Part shown: positions 48,000 through 56,821 of the stretch, one piece after another
How positions within the stretch are numbered: the stretch's first letter is position 1
Layout: each line of letters starts with the position of its first letter
Assembly (NCBI RefSeq): GCF_013359755.1
Contig: NZ_JABMCJ010000085.1
Span: forward strand, 305,756 to 369,755
DNA from: Tardiphaga robiniae
Lineage (GTDB): Bacteria; Pseudomonadota; Alphaproteobacteria; Rhizobiales; Xanthobacteraceae
DNA: 64,000 nt
Direction: 5' to 3'
Notes under the pieces: model-generated
The model's input: the letters and a program-made list of their open reading frames with translations, nothing else
Database searches by the model: none
What the model was told of the DNA's origin: nothing
Made by a program: the position numbers and the translations under genes

Positions 48000-48760
48000 C
48001 GAACCTCTCCCGCCAGCGCTGCGGGGCCAAACAGATGCTGCTGCGCTGCCAGCAATCCGGCATTGAGCGCATAGCCGATCAGGCCGATCCAGAGCAGATA
48101 AGCGAGCATCAGGTCCGGGCGCAATGCTTGCTGCGCAATCATGATTCCGGCGCCGAGCCCGATGGGATTGATCGCGATTTCCACGGTCACCGCGACGATC
48201 AGCGCGATGCCGGCGGCGAGGCGGAAGGCGAGAAAGATGCGCGGCAGTGCCGCGGGAATGATGATCTTGCGGACGCGGTCACCTGGCGACAGCCGCAGCG
48301 CGCGGGAGACTTCGATCAGTCGCGGCTCGATGCTGCGCACCGCAGCGCGGCTGAGGATCAGGATCGGCCACACACAGGCAAAGGCGACGATGACGATTTC
48401 CATGCGATAGCCGAAGCCGAGCGCGATCAGGGCGATCGGTAGCAGCGCGATGGAGGGGATCGGCCGCAGGGATTCGATGGTGACTTCCATCAGCCGATCC
48501 AGCGGCTGGAAGATACCGAGTGCAATTCCGAGGAACAATCCGATGGCGCCGCCGACCACGAGGCCGGCAAAGGCCGAAGCCAATGTGTCACGCGTCGCCG
48601 CCAGGATGGAGCCGTCGCCGAACGCCTGAAACAGCGCCAGCACCACGGCGCTCGGCGGTGCCAATGCATCGCTGTGGATATCGACAGAGCGTGCCCAGAT
48701 TTCCAGCACGATGAGCAGGCTCATCGGAAGGATCGCCGCTTTCAGGCGCTCGGATCTCAT
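47996..48760 (-). CDS. ABC transporter permease (SsuC/TauC-like), second copy
   Basis: 254 residues, the same family as its neighbour, with EVSRALRLSPGDRVRKIIIPAALPRIFLAFR as the ATPase-contact loop. Two different permease genes in tandem suggest a heterodimeric channel, as in THI5/NMT1-type importers. Overlaps of 4 bp on both sides show translational coupling with the ATPase and the other permease. Confidence 0.9.
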   Translation of the reverse strand: MRSERLKAAILPMSLLIVLEIWARSVDIHSDALAPPSAVVLALFQAFGDGSILAATRDTLASAFAGLVVGGAIGLFLGIALGIFQPLDRLMEVTIESLRPIPSIALLPIALIALGFGYRMEIVIVAFACVWPILILSRAAVRSIEPRLIEVSRALRLSPGDRVRKIIIPAALPRIFLAFRLAAGIALIVAVTVEIAINPIGLGAGIMIAQQALRPDLMLAYLLWIGLIGYALNAGLLAAQQHLFGPAALAGEVR

Positions 48761-49563
48761 GCTTCCGATGCCTTGATGAAGTCGAACAATTCGCGGCGCA
48801 GCCGCAGGAATTCCGGGTTCTCGCGCGTGGTCAACTGATCGCGCGGGCGCGGCAGGTTGATCGGAAGATCGATGCCGATGCGGCCGGGATGCGGCAGCAG
48901 GCCCACCACGCGGTCGCCGAGATAAATGGCCTCTTCGAGATCGTGGGTGACGAAGATCACTGTGGCCTTGCTGGCATCGAGCAGCGACAGCACCTCGTCC
49001 TGCAGGCCCTGCCGCGTCATGGCATCAAGCGCGCCGAACGGCTCGTCCATCAGCAGCGCTTTCGGTTCCTGCGCCAGACATCGTGCGATCTGCAACCGTT
49101 GCTGCATGCCGCCGGACATCTCGGCAGGATATTTCGCGGCGTGATGGGGCAGCCCGACTTTCTTCAGCAACTCGTCGATGCGGGCCGGGCGCTGGGCCTT
49201 GGGCATGCCGATGGTTTCCAGCGCCAGCGCGACATTTCCGGCGGCGGTGCGCCATGGCAGCAGTGCCTTGCCGTAATCCTGAAACACGATGGCGACATCG
49301 CGCCGTGGCGCACGCATGGGCTCGCCGTCGAAGCTGACATGTCCGGATGTCGGTTTGTACAGGCCGGCGGCGAGGCGCAGCGCCGTGGTCTTGCCGCAGC
49401 CGGAGGCACCGATGATGCAGAGGAACTCGCCGGGCTTCACGTCGAGGCTGACGTTTTCGATAATCGTCTTGCCGCCGAGATCCAGCGTGACATGGGAAAA
49501 CGCGATCTGCGACTTTTCGGGGTGAGCGGACGGCATGTCCTTGCGAAGGGCAATGGATGTCAT
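48757..49563 (-). CDS. ABC transporter ATPase (SsuB/TauB-like)
   Basis: 268 residues. Walker A GASGCGKTT, Q-loop VFQDYGKALLPW, signature MSGGMQQRLQIARCLA, Walker B LLMDEPFGALDA, and a switch His (FVTHDLEEA). It drives the two permeases encoded downstream. The ATG at 49563 is 10 bases after AAGGAG; a TTG at 49572 lies too close to it. It overlaps the end of the GntR gene. Confidence 0.93.
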   Translation of the reverse strand: MTSIALRKDMPSAHPEKSQIAFSHVTLDLGGKTIIENVSLDVKPGEFLCIIGASGCGKTTALRLAAGLYKPTSGHVSFDGEPMRAPRRDVAIVFQDYGKALLPWRTAAGNVALALETIGMPKAQRPARIDELLKKVGLPHHAAKYPAEMSGGMQQRLQIARCLAQEPKALLMDEPFGALDAMTRQGLQDEVLSLLDASKATVIFVTHDLEEAIYLGDRVVGLLPHPGRIGIDLPINLPRPRDQLTTRENPEFLRLRRELFDFIKASEA

Positions 49564-49568
49564 CGCGC

Positions 49569-50267
49569 TCAATCTCCTTGTCCGGGCGGATAGACGAAAG
49601 CGAGCGTCGAGTGCAGATGCGACGTCAGCATCGCCTGTGCAGGACCGGTTTCGCGCGCAAGCACGCGATCGGCCAGAAGCTGATGGGCTGCGACAAAGCG
49701 GCTGCCGCTGTCGAAGCCGCGCATCATCACCCTGCGGTAGCGATAGGCCTGATCGTAAAGTTCCGAATGCGCCGAGAGCAGGCGCTTCGAATTGCAGGCC
49801 GCCAGCAATGCGGTGTGAAATCCCTTATGGAGCTTGTCGAAATCCGGCGCGCCTTCGCGGAATTCATCGCCGGTCCGGTCGATATGCCTGCGCATCTGGT
49901 GAAGTGCGCCGAGGATGCCAGCCTCCCAGGCATCGTCGCCATGTTCGATGGCTAGCCGCAGCGCCTCCATCTCCACCACGCTGCGCATCCGTGTGATGTC
50001 GGCCAGATCCTCCCGGCTGATGTCGGCGACGCGAAAACCGCGCTGGCCGATGCCGATAATCAGGCCGCGTGAGATCAGGCGCGACAGTCCTTCGCGCATC
50101 GGCGTGGCGCCGATCTCGTAACGTTGCACGAGATCGACGATGCCAAGCCGCGTGCCTGGCGCGAGATTGCCGGCAATGATGTCATGTTGGAGCAATGTCG
50201 CTGCACGCTCGCTCAGCGTATCCGAGCCGGATACATCGATTGTACTGCTAAGGGGCTGGCCCGCCAT
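49569..50267 (-). CDS. GntR-family regulator, FCD domain
   Basis: 232 residues: winged helix (ERAATLLQHDIIAGNLAPGTRL, then ATPMREGLSRLISRGLIIGIGQRGFRV) and a helical FCD effector domain. It lies inside the operon, between the solute-binding protein and the ATPase, and so is likely to control its own transporter and the divergent FAH-cyclase genes in response to the imported compound. Confidence 0.9.
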   Translation of the reverse strand: MAGQPLSSTIDVSGSDTLSERAATLLQHDIIAGNLAPGTRLGIVDLVQRYEIGATPMREGLSRLISRGLIIGIGQRGFRVADISREDLADITRMRSVVEMEALRLAIEHGDDAWEAGILGALHQMRRHIDRTGDEFREGAPDFDKLHKGFHTALLAACNSKRLLSAHSELYDQAYRYRRVMMRGFDSGSRFVAAHQLLADRVLARETGPAQAMLTSHLHSTLAFVYPPGQGD

Positions 50268-50277
50268 TCAGTTTGAC

Positions 50278-51204
50278 CTATTTCAGAATCAGTTTGTTGA
50301 GATCGAGTTTGGTCTCCAGCATTTTCTGCGAGGACATGACGTCGATCCACCATGCCAGTTGCTCGGGCTTCAGCACCGGCTCCGACTTGTTCGGCGGCGA
50401 TGCCTTCACCAGTTCGATGGTCTGTTTTGTGAATTTGGCAATCGCGGCTGAGGTCTTGTCTTTGTCGCTGTTCACGATCGCCGCACCTTCGGCGATGGCA
50501 GCGCGAAATTTCCTGACGGTGTCGGGATTCTTCTCGGCCCATTCGCGCGAGGCCGCATAGAAGATGATCGGCTCCGTGCGCTCGAGTTCCGACGCGTAGC
50601 GTGCGCCGATGCTGCCGCTACCAGCCGCCAGCATGCGCGATACCGTCGGCTCGGCGGTCAGCACGGCATCGACACCGCCGGACTTGATGATGTCCGGCAT
50701 GGTCGGGAAGGTCACTTCGACGAAATTGACCTTCCTGGGATCTACACCCTTGTCGACCAGCCATTTGACGAACAGCACGTGAAGAAACGCACCGAGGCCC
50801 GGTGCGCCGACCTTCTTGCCGATGAAATCCTTCGGCTCCTTGATCGTGATGCCGTTACGCACGAAGGCGGTGATATTGGCGTTCGAGGTCGGGCTCATCA
50901 CCGTTGCGCCGGCGACCGCGACGAGATCGAGGCCGCCGTCGGCAGCCTGCAGGAAGACGGTGGAGGTTGGACCGCCGATCTGGATCGAGCCGGACAGAAT
51001 GGCCGCCGGGATATTGGAGTTGATGCCGATGGGGATCATCTCGGCATCGAGCCCGTGCTTCTTGAAGATGCCTTCATCCACCGCGACCATCGCCGAGGCG
51101 CAGTCCGTTGTTGCAGTGCAACCGATCTGGAGCTTGGTCTGGGCATGCGCGGTGCCCGTCACAGCGAGCGTGGCCAATAGGGCTGCCACCATCCACCTGG
51201 TCAT
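50278..51204 (-). CDS. NMT1/SsuA-type ABC solute-binding protein
   Basis: 308 residues. A signal peptide ends at AHAQ, then TKLQIGCTATTDCASAMVAVDEGIFKKHGLDAEMIPIG, the usual opening of NMT1/THI5-like binders. The Cys pair near residues 30-40 of the precursor is uncommon in this family. The ATG at 51204 follows GGGAG; a GTG at 51219 would overlap it. It is the first gene of the minus-strand transporter operon. The ligand is unknown. Confidence 0.88.
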   Translation of the reverse strand: MTRWMVAALLATLAVTGTAHAQTKLQIGCTATTDCASAMVAVDEGIFKKHGLDAEMIPIGINSNIPAAILSGSIQIGGPTSTVFLQAADGGLDLVAVAGATVMSPTSNANITAFVRNGITIKEPKDFIGKKVGAPGLGAFLHVLFVKWLVDKGVDPRKVNFVEVTFPTMPDIIKSGGVDAVLTAEPTVSRMLAAGSGSIGARYASELERTEPIIFYAASREWAEKNPDTVRKFRAAIAEGAAIVNSDKDKTSAAIAKFTKQTIELVKASPPNKSEPVLKPEQLAWWIDVMSSQKMLETKLDLNKLILK

Positions 51205-51263
51205 CGTCGTCTCCCTCACCGAGCATTTTTCGATCCTGAAGCAATCTTTTCGATCGCCTCTTG

Positions 51264-51299
51264 TTTATCGATATTTTTTTTGATCATATATTTTATCGA
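51264..51299. promoter_or_regulatory. TTTATCGA repeats in a divergent AT-rich promoter
   Basis: TTTATCGA at 51264-51271 and again at 51292-51299, 28 bp apart, flank a run of eight T. The region separates the ABC operon (minus) from the FAH gene (plus) and is the natural place for the GntR operator. Spacing is like the 29-bp phase seen upstream of the other GntR gene. Confidence 0.4.
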
Positions 51300-51325
51300 A
51301 GAACAAAAGCAAGTGGGAGACGCCA

Positions 51326-52324
51326 GTGAAGCTCGCGACATTTCGTGCCGGCGGCCAGCAGGATGGCCAAGCCAGGGTCGGTATCGTTCACGCCAATGAC
51401 GGCAGGCTGTTCGATCTCGCCAGCGCCGCGGCCCGCGGCGGCGGCAATCCGGTCTTCGACTCGATGCTGGCGTTGATCGATGCAGGTGAAGGCGCGCTCG
51501 ATGCGGCGCGAGCCTTGTTTGAGAAGCACGGCAGCGACGCGTCGCTCTCGGTCGCCGTCGCGGGCACGGACATTCTTGCACCATTGCCCGAGCCGCGGCA
51601 GATGCGCGACGGCATGTCGTTTCCGCTGCATATCCGGCAGTCGCCGCGTGGCCAGTTGAAACTGGCCGCCCGTGCGAAGGGTGACATGGAAGAACTGGCA
51701 CGGCTCGAAGCCGAGCCACTCGGCGAATTGCCCGAAGTGTATCGCCGCCAGCCGATCTACTACATCACCAACCGCTTCAGCGTACGCGGTACGAATACGA
51801 CGGTGAAGTGGCCGCGCTACAGCAAGGTGATGGACTACGAACTCGAATTCGGCATCGTCACCAAGAACAAGGGCGCCAATATTTCCGCGGCCAAGGCGAA
51901 GGATCACATCTTCGGCTACACCATCTTCAACGATTTCTCGGCACGCGATGCGCAGCGGCTGGAGATGGAAGGCCGCCTCGGCCCGGCCAAGGGCAAGAGT
52001 TTCGATGGCGGCAATGTGCTGGGCCCGTGGATCGTCACCCCCGACGAAATCGGCGATCCCTACAAGCTCAAGATGGAATGCCGCGTCAACGGCAAGGTGC
52101 GCTCGTCATCGACCAGCGAGGGCATGCTGTTCTCCTTCGAGGAGATCATCGCCCATGTGACGCAGGACGAGACGCTAATGCCCGGCGAATTCATCGGCTC
52201 CGGCACCGTCGGCAACGGCTGCGGTCTCGAACTCGGCTGGTATCTCGAACACAATGACGACATCGAACTCGAGGTCGAAAAGATTGGGATATTGAAGAAC
52301 AAGGTGGTGCGGCAGGATATGTAA
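51326..52324 (+). CDS. Fumarylacetoacetate hydrolase-family protein
   Basis: 332 residues from a GTG start with GGGAGA seven bases upstream. The long N-terminal domain (1-120) and the C-terminal FAH core with YELEFGIVTKNKG (Glu-x-Glu metal ligands), FGYTIFNDFSARDAQ and IGSGTVGNGCGLELG match fumarylacetoacetase-like members. C-C hydrolysis of an acylpyruvate-type product is likely. It is divergent from the ABC operon and precedes a cyclase-type gene, so it probably acts on the transported compound. Confidence 0.9.
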   Translation: MKLATFRAGGQQDGQARVGIVHANDGRLFDLASAAARGGGNPVFDSMLALIDAGEGALDAARALFEKHGSDASLSVAVAGTDILAPLPEPRQMRDGMSFPLHIRQSPRGQLKLAARAKGDMEELARLEAEPLGELPEVYRRQPIYYITNRFSVRGTNTTVKWPRYSKVMDYELEFGIVTKNKGANISAAKAKDHIFGYTIFNDFSARDAQRLEMEGRLGPAKGKSFDGGNVLGPWIVTPDEIGDPYKLKMECRVNGKVRSSSTSEGMLFSFEEIIAHVTQDETLMPGEFIGSGTVGNGCGLELGWYLEHNDDIELEVEKIGILKNKVVRQDM

Positions 52325-52340
52325 CGCACCTGCCTCTCCA

Positions 52341-52429
52341 CGTCATTGCGAGGAGCGAAGCGACGCGGCAATCCAGAAGCAACAAGCGCAGACTGGATTG
52401 CTTCGTCGCAAGGGCTCCTCGCAATGACG
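52341..52429. repeat. Palindromic dispersed repeat between FAH and cyclase genes
   Basis: 16-bp arms CGTCATTGCGAGGAGC (52341-52356) and its complement (52414-52429), with an inner imperfect stem (GCGGCAATCCAG / CTGGATTGC). This is a familiar intergenic repeat of bradyrhizobial genomes. It lies within a presumed operon and could shape the message there. Confidence 0.75.
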
Positions 52430-52471
52430 ACCGATAGGATCAAACAAAAAACGAAAATCGAGGAAACCAGC

Positions 52472-53248
52472 ATGTCCCGTCGCCTCATCGACATCTCCGT
52501 TCCCCTGCAGAACGACGTTCCCGCGGATCCACCGGGTAATCATCCCACCATCAATTATGTCGATCATCAGCAGGGCCTGCCGCGGATGCTGCAATTTTTC
52601 GACGGGCTGAAGGCCGAGGATCTGCCGGACGGGCAGGGCTGGGCGGTGGAGCTGGTGCAGCTCTCGACCCATAACGGCACGCATCTCGATGCGCCCTATC
52701 ATTTCCATCCCACCATGAATCGCGGCGAGCGGTCATGGACCATTGACGAAGTGCCGCTGGACTGGTGTTTGCAGCCCGGCGTGAAGCTCGACTTCCGGCA
52801 TTTTCCGGACGGCTATGTCGCGACGGCCAAGGACGTCGAGGACGAGCTCAAGCGCATCGGCCATACGTTGAGCCCGCTGGAGATCGTCGTCGTCAATACG
52901 TCTGCCGGCGTCAAATACGGCCAGCAGGACTATGTCATCTCCGGCTGCGGCATGGGCTATGAGGCCACCATGTATCTGCTGGAGCGCGGTGTGCGCCTCA
53001 CCGGCATCGATGGCTGGAGCTGGGACGCGCCCTTCGTCTACACCGCGAAGAAATATGCCGAGACGAAAGATGCCAGCCTGATCTGGGAAGGCCACAAGGC
53101 CGGCCGGCATATCGGTTATTGCCATCTCGAGAAGCTGCACAATCTCGAACAACTGCCGTCCACCGGCTTCATGGTGTCGTGCTTCCCGGTGAAAATCGAG
53201 AAGGCATCGGCGGGGTGGACAAGGGCGGTAGCGATTATCGATAGTTGA
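52472..53248 (+). CDS. Cyclase-family metal-dependent hydrolase (kynurenine formamidase-like)
   Basis: 258 residues. The metal signature HNGTHLDAPYHFHP is the HxGTHxDxPxHF motif of the cyclase/formamidase family (PF04199), which includes kynurenine formamidase, isatin hydrolase and some antibiotic cyclases. A second conserved region is RLTGIDGWSWDAP. The ATG at 52472 has GAGGAAAC upstream. It follows a FAH gene, so a hydrolytic catabolic step is inferred; no kynurenine genes are near. Confidence 0.88.
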   Translation: MSRRLIDISVPLQNDVPADPPGNHPTINYVDHQQGLPRMLQFFDGLKAEDLPDGQGWAVELVQLSTHNGTHLDAPYHFHPTMNRGERSWTIDEVPLDWCLQPGVKLDFRHFPDGYVATAKDVEDELKRIGHTLSPLEIVVVNTSAGVKYGQQDYVISGCGMGYEATMYLLERGVRLTGIDGWSWDAPFVYTAKKYAETKDASLIWEGHKAGRHIGYCHLEKLHNLEQLPSTGFMVSCFPVKIEKASAGWTRAVAIIDS

Positions 53249-53272
53249 ACATCGCGAGCGCAAGCGCAGCCT

Positions 53273-53404
53273 CACACTGTCATTCCGGGGCGCTTGCTCT
53301 TCGCGAGCGAACCCGGAATCTCGAAGTGTTCATCACTCTACTACTTCGAGATTCCGGGTTCGCGTGCGCGAAGATGCGCTCGCGCCCCCGGAATGACGAG
53401 TGTG
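53273..53404. repeat. Compound REP-like inverted repeat
   Basis: A long hairpin: outer arms CACACT-GTCATTCCGGGG and CCCCGGAATGAC-GAGTGTG, inner arms GAACCCGGAATCTCGAAGT and its complement. It shares the CATTCCGGG core with elements at 47174 and 63439 and lies between convergent genes, where it may serve as a terminator. Confidence 0.75.
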
Positions 53405-53419
53405 TGGAGCAGCGCTGTC

Positions 53420-54163
53420 CTACACCGCCGCCGCTTCCTCATGCCCGAAATAGGCCCGCTCCAGCCGCTGCGGCAGGTTGGCTTCCGACGTCGCGGCTTC
53501 CAGCACGATGCGCCCCTGCGACAGCGCGTAGACGCGGTTGGCAGCGCCGAGCGCTTTCTCGACAAGTTGCTCCACCAGCAGTACGGCGGTGCCTTGTTTC
53601 TGCAATTGCGCGATCACCGTCAGCACGCGATCGACCAGCACTGGCGACAGACCGGCAGAAGGTTCATCCAGCATCAGCAGCCGCGGGCGCCGCACGAGAC
53701 CTTGGGCCACAACCAGCATCTGCTGCTGCCCGCCCGAGAGCGAAGCTCCGCGCTCGTGGCGCTTCTCCGCGATTTCCGGAAAGAACGACAGCGCCTCATC
53801 GACGCGCGCGTTGCGCTCGCCGCGCGGCAGGTCGTAGGCCGCGAGCAGCAGATTTTCGGTGACGGTCTGCTGCGTGAACACGCGGTGGCCCTCGATCACA
53901 TGCACGAGGCCGGCACGCGCGGCTTCGCGCGGCGTGCCGTTGCTGATATCGCGGGTATCGAAGCGAACGCTCGCCGCATTGACCGGCAGCAGGCCGGAGA
54001 TCGCGCGCAGCAGCGTCGACTTGCCGGCGCCGTTAGGGCCAAGCAGTGTGACCACCTCGCCGGCGGAGATATGCAGGTCGATGCCATGAAGCACGCGGAT
54101 CTTGCCATAGCCGGATTCCAGCGCGGTGACCCTGAGCAGCGGTTCAGCCTCCGAGGTAAGCAC
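53420..54163 (-). CDS. Branched-chain-type ABC ATPase, LivF-like
   Basis: 247 residues. Walker A GPNGAGKST, the LivF-type VIEGHRVFTQQTVTENL, signature LSGGQQQMLVVAQGL and Walker B LLMLDEPSAG. The start is GTG with AAGGAGG seven bases upstream, overlapping the preceding gene by 20 bp. It would pair with the ATPase half of the LivM-LivG fusion. The real solute need not be an amino acid: Liv-type systems in this group often carry aromatic or organic acids. Confidence 0.9.
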   Translation of the reverse strand: MLTSEAEPLLRVTALESGYGKIRVLHGIDLHISAGEVVTLLGPNGAGKSTLLRAISGLLPVNAASVRFDTRDISNGTPREAARAGLVHVIEGHRVFTQQTVTENLLLAAYDLPRGERNARVDEALSFFPEIAEKRHERGASLSGGQQQMLVVAQGLVRRPRLLMLDEPSAGLSPVLVDRVLTVIAQLQKQGTAVLLVEQLVEKALGAANRVYALSQGRIVLEAATSEANLPQRLERAYFGHEEAAAV

Positions 54164-55946
54164 TGACGACCTCCTTGTGAACGCGGATTTCGGCGGGGGT
54201 GCCGGCGGCGAGAATCTTGCCGAGGTTCAGCACCGTGACCTGATCGCAGATGTCGAAGATCAGGTCGGCGTGATGTTCCACCAAGAGTACGCCGGTGCCG
54301 CGGCGGCTGATCGCCTTGATCAGCGCGCCGAGCCTTGTGATCTCGTCGCTGGAAAGACCGGCGGCAGGTTCGTCCAGCAGCAGGAAGTCCGGCTGCAGCA
54401 TCAAGGCGCGGGCGATCTCGATGAAGCGCAACTCGCTGTGCTGCAGGCGATCGGCGCGGACATCGGCCAGCGCCTCCAGCCCGACGACGCCGAGCATGGC
54501 GCGCGCCTGTGCGGCGAGCTTGCGTTCGTCGCGGTGGTGCCGCGGCAGCGACAGTAGCGCCTCGGCAAATGTCGCCTCGCCCTCGATGGTGCCGCCGACC
54601 ATCACATTCTCGAGCACCGAGGCCTCGCCGATCACCCGCGGCGTCTGGAAGGTGCGGGCGATGCCTTTGCCGGCGCGCAGTTCCGGCATGCCGGGCGGCA
54701 GCGCGTCGTCGCCGAGCGTGATGGTGCCGCCCTTGGCGGCGTAGTAGCCGGAGATCACGTTCAGCGTGGTGGTCTTGCCGGATCCGTTGGGCCCGATCAG
54801 GCCGTGGATCTGGCCGGGCTTCACATCGAGATCGAGGCCATCGATGGCCCGCACATTGCCGAAAGTCAGGACGACATCACGCAACGTAAGAGTCTTGGTG
54901 GTAGCCGTCTTGCGCAGGACGTCCGACAGCCCGGCGATGCGCGGCACGATGGCGCGGTTGCTGGCAAGCGGCCGGCGGTTCTTGAAATCCAAGAGCGCGG
55001 CGATGCCGCCGGGCATGACCAGCACGATCAGCAGCAGCAGCACCGCATAGAGAAAGGTCGACCACGCAGCCAGAGGCGCGGCGATTTCCGGCAGGATGGT
55101 GAGGATGATCGTGCCGAGCATAGGGCCCAAGATCGAGCCGCGGCCGCCGATCAGAATGGCGATGAAGAACAAGACCGAGAGATCGAAGGTGAAGGCATCC
55201 GGGGTGATATAGGTCTGCAGGCTGGCGAACAGCCCGCCGGCAAAGGCCGCCATCGCACCGGCGAGCAGGAAGATCGACACCAGCAGCTTCGGCTTGGAAA
55301 TGCCGGTGGCTTCCGCCGCCACATCCGCATCGCGGATTGCGATCAGCGCGCGGCCAAACCGGCTATAGGCGATATTGGCGCTGAGCCAGGTCGCGACCGC
55401 CGCGAAGCCGATGCACAGATAATAGAATCCCCACGGCGTGTTGAACGGCGCGGAGAATTCCGGGCCGACGATGCCGATGCCGCCGCCGGTGACGCTCTGC
55501 CAGGCCAGTGCGATCTGCGTCACGATGGTGGCGAAGCCGAGCGTGGTCATGGCGAAATAGAAGGTGCGCAGCCGCATCGCCGGCAGGCCGACAATGACGC
55601 CGAACACGGCTCCGACGCAGCTTGCGATCATCAGCGCGCCATAGATTGGGACGGGCGGCAACACGTTGCCGGCCGCGAGCACGCTGGTGGTGTAGGCGCC
55701 CAGCGTCAGCAGCGCCACATAGCCGATGGCGAGATGGCCGGCGAAGCCGACCACCAGATTGAGCCCGGCCACCAGCACCCAGTAGATCGCCGCGCGGGTG
55801 CCGATCAGCGCCCAGTAATCGTTGCTGACGAAGGGCAGGATCATCGCCAGCGCGAACACGCCGAGGAACGGCAGCAGCGCCGGCAGCACGGAATGTTTCG
55901 TCGTCGTCTCGCGCGATGTCGGAATATCGGTGATCGCCGTCATCAC
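54144..55946 (-). CDS. Branched-chain-type ABC permease-ATPase fusion (LivM-LivG)
   Basis: 600 residues. Residues 1-325 are a LivM-type permease (about nine helices, with VGFAGHLAIGYVALLTLGAY); residues 350-600 are a LivG-type ATPase with Walker A GPNGSGKTT, the LivG marker GIARTFQTPRV and Walker B LLLDEPAAGL. The signature loop reads LQHSELRFIEIARAL instead of LSxGxQ, so the ATP site it serves may be weak. The fusion of these two subunits is known in several bacterial groups. It overlaps livH by 4 bp. Confidence 0.92.
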   Translation of the reverse strand: MMTAITDIPTSRETTTKHSVLPALLPFLGVFALAMILPFVSNDYWALIGTRAAIYWVLVAGLNLVVGFAGHLAIGYVALLTLGAYTTSVLAAGNVLPPVPIYGALMIASCVGAVFGVIVGLPAMRLRTFYFAMTTLGFATIVTQIALAWQSVTGGGIGIVGPEFSAPFNTPWGFYYLCIGFAAVATWLSANIAYSRFGRALIAIRDADVAAEATGISKPKLLVSIFLLAGAMAAFAGGLFASLQTYITPDAFTFDLSVLFFIAILIGGRGSILGPMLGTIILTILPEIAAPLAAWSTFLYAVLLLLIVLVMPGGIAALLDFKNRRPLASNRAIVPRIAGLSDVLRKTATTKTLTLRDVVLTFGNVRAIDGLDLDVKPGQIHGLIGPNGSGKTTTLNVISGYYAAKGGTITLGDDALPPGMPELRAGKGIARTFQTPRVIGEASVLENVMVGGTIEGEATFAEALLSLPRHHRDERKLAAQARAMLGVVGLEALADVRADRLQHSELRFIEIARALMLQPDFLLLDEPAAGLSSDEITRLGALIKAISRRGTGVLLVEHHADLIFDICDQVTVLNLGKILAAGTPAEIRVHKEVVSAYLGG

Positions 55947-56800
55947 ACCCTCCGCGCCGTTGCGGAGCCGAACAGCCCTTGCGGCGCTGCCAGCAATACG
56001 ATGATGAAGATCGCGAACACCGCGACCGACGAGAAGATGCCGCCGACCAGGAAGTTCGCGGCTTGCTGGAACAGGCCGAGCGCGAGCCCGCCGATCAGCG
56101 CGCCGCGATTGTTGCCGAGGCCGCCGAGCGCAACGGGCACGAAGCCGTAGAAATTCAACAGCGCGCCGTTGGCGAAGAAGGCCAGCATCAGCTCGCCGCC
56201 GGCAAAGCCAGCGACGCCGCCGATCACGCCGGCGAGGGCATAGCTCGCCACGCGCAGGTTACGCTCGGGCAGGCCGAGCGCACGCGCCGCAAAATTATCC
56301 TCCGCGATCGCCATGAAGGCATGGCCGACCAGCGTGCGGCGATAGAGATATTCGAGGCCCAAGATGGTGAGGCCGCAGGCCACCACCGGCAGCCAGAATT
56401 TTTCGTCCCACACGCCGGTGCCGAGACCGACGATGCGCGGGAAGGGCTGCGGCTCGGTGCCCCATTTGATCGCGGTGACCTGCTGGATCATCAGTGCCAG
56501 CGCCAGCGTCGACAGCACATAGAGATGCTGTTCGAGGCTTTTGAGCACCGGCCGCACCGCGACGAATTCGGTAATGACGCCGATGATCGCGCAGGCGATT
56601 AAAGTGAGGGCGAAGCCGACCAGGGTCGGCATCCCCATCTTGAGCATGAACAGCGAGCCGAACACCCCGCCGAGCATGGCCAGCTGTCCGGCGGTGAAGC
56701 TCATCACCCGCGAGGTCGAGAACATCGTGTTGTAGGTGATGCCGACGAGCGCATAGATTGCGCCCGCCGCGAGGCCTGAAGCTATGATCGAGCCGAGCAT
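55943..56800 (-). CDS. Branched-chain-type ABC permease, LivH-like
   Basis: 285 residues, about eight helices, opening GSIIASGLAAGAIYALVGITYN with the later FANGALLNFYGFVPVALGGLGNNRGALIGG, both typical of LivH. With the fused LivM it makes the membrane channel. GAGGAC precedes the ATG, and the solute-binding gene ends 21 bp upstream. Confidence 0.92.
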   Translation of the reverse strand: MLGSIIASGLAAGAIYALVGITYNTMFSTSRVMSFTAGQLAMLGGVFGSLFMLKMGMPTLVGFALTLIACAIIGVITEFVAVRPVLKSLEQHLYVLSTLALALMIQQVTAIKWGTEPQPFPRIVGLGTGVWDEKFWLPVVACGLTILGLEYLYRRTLVGHAFMAIAEDNFAARALGLPERNLRVASYALAGVIGGVAGFAGGELMLAFFANGALLNFYGFVPVALGGLGNNRGALIGGLALGLFQQAANFLVGGIFSSVAVFAIFIIVLLAAPQGLFGSATARRV

Positions 56801-56821
56801 GTGTGTCGTCCTCGCGCCGGC

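Noticed and set aside
54804..56150. A 448-codon plus-strand frame across the liv-like genes
   Set aside because: It is the antisense of two well-conserved transporter genes, with biased charged composition and no start signal.
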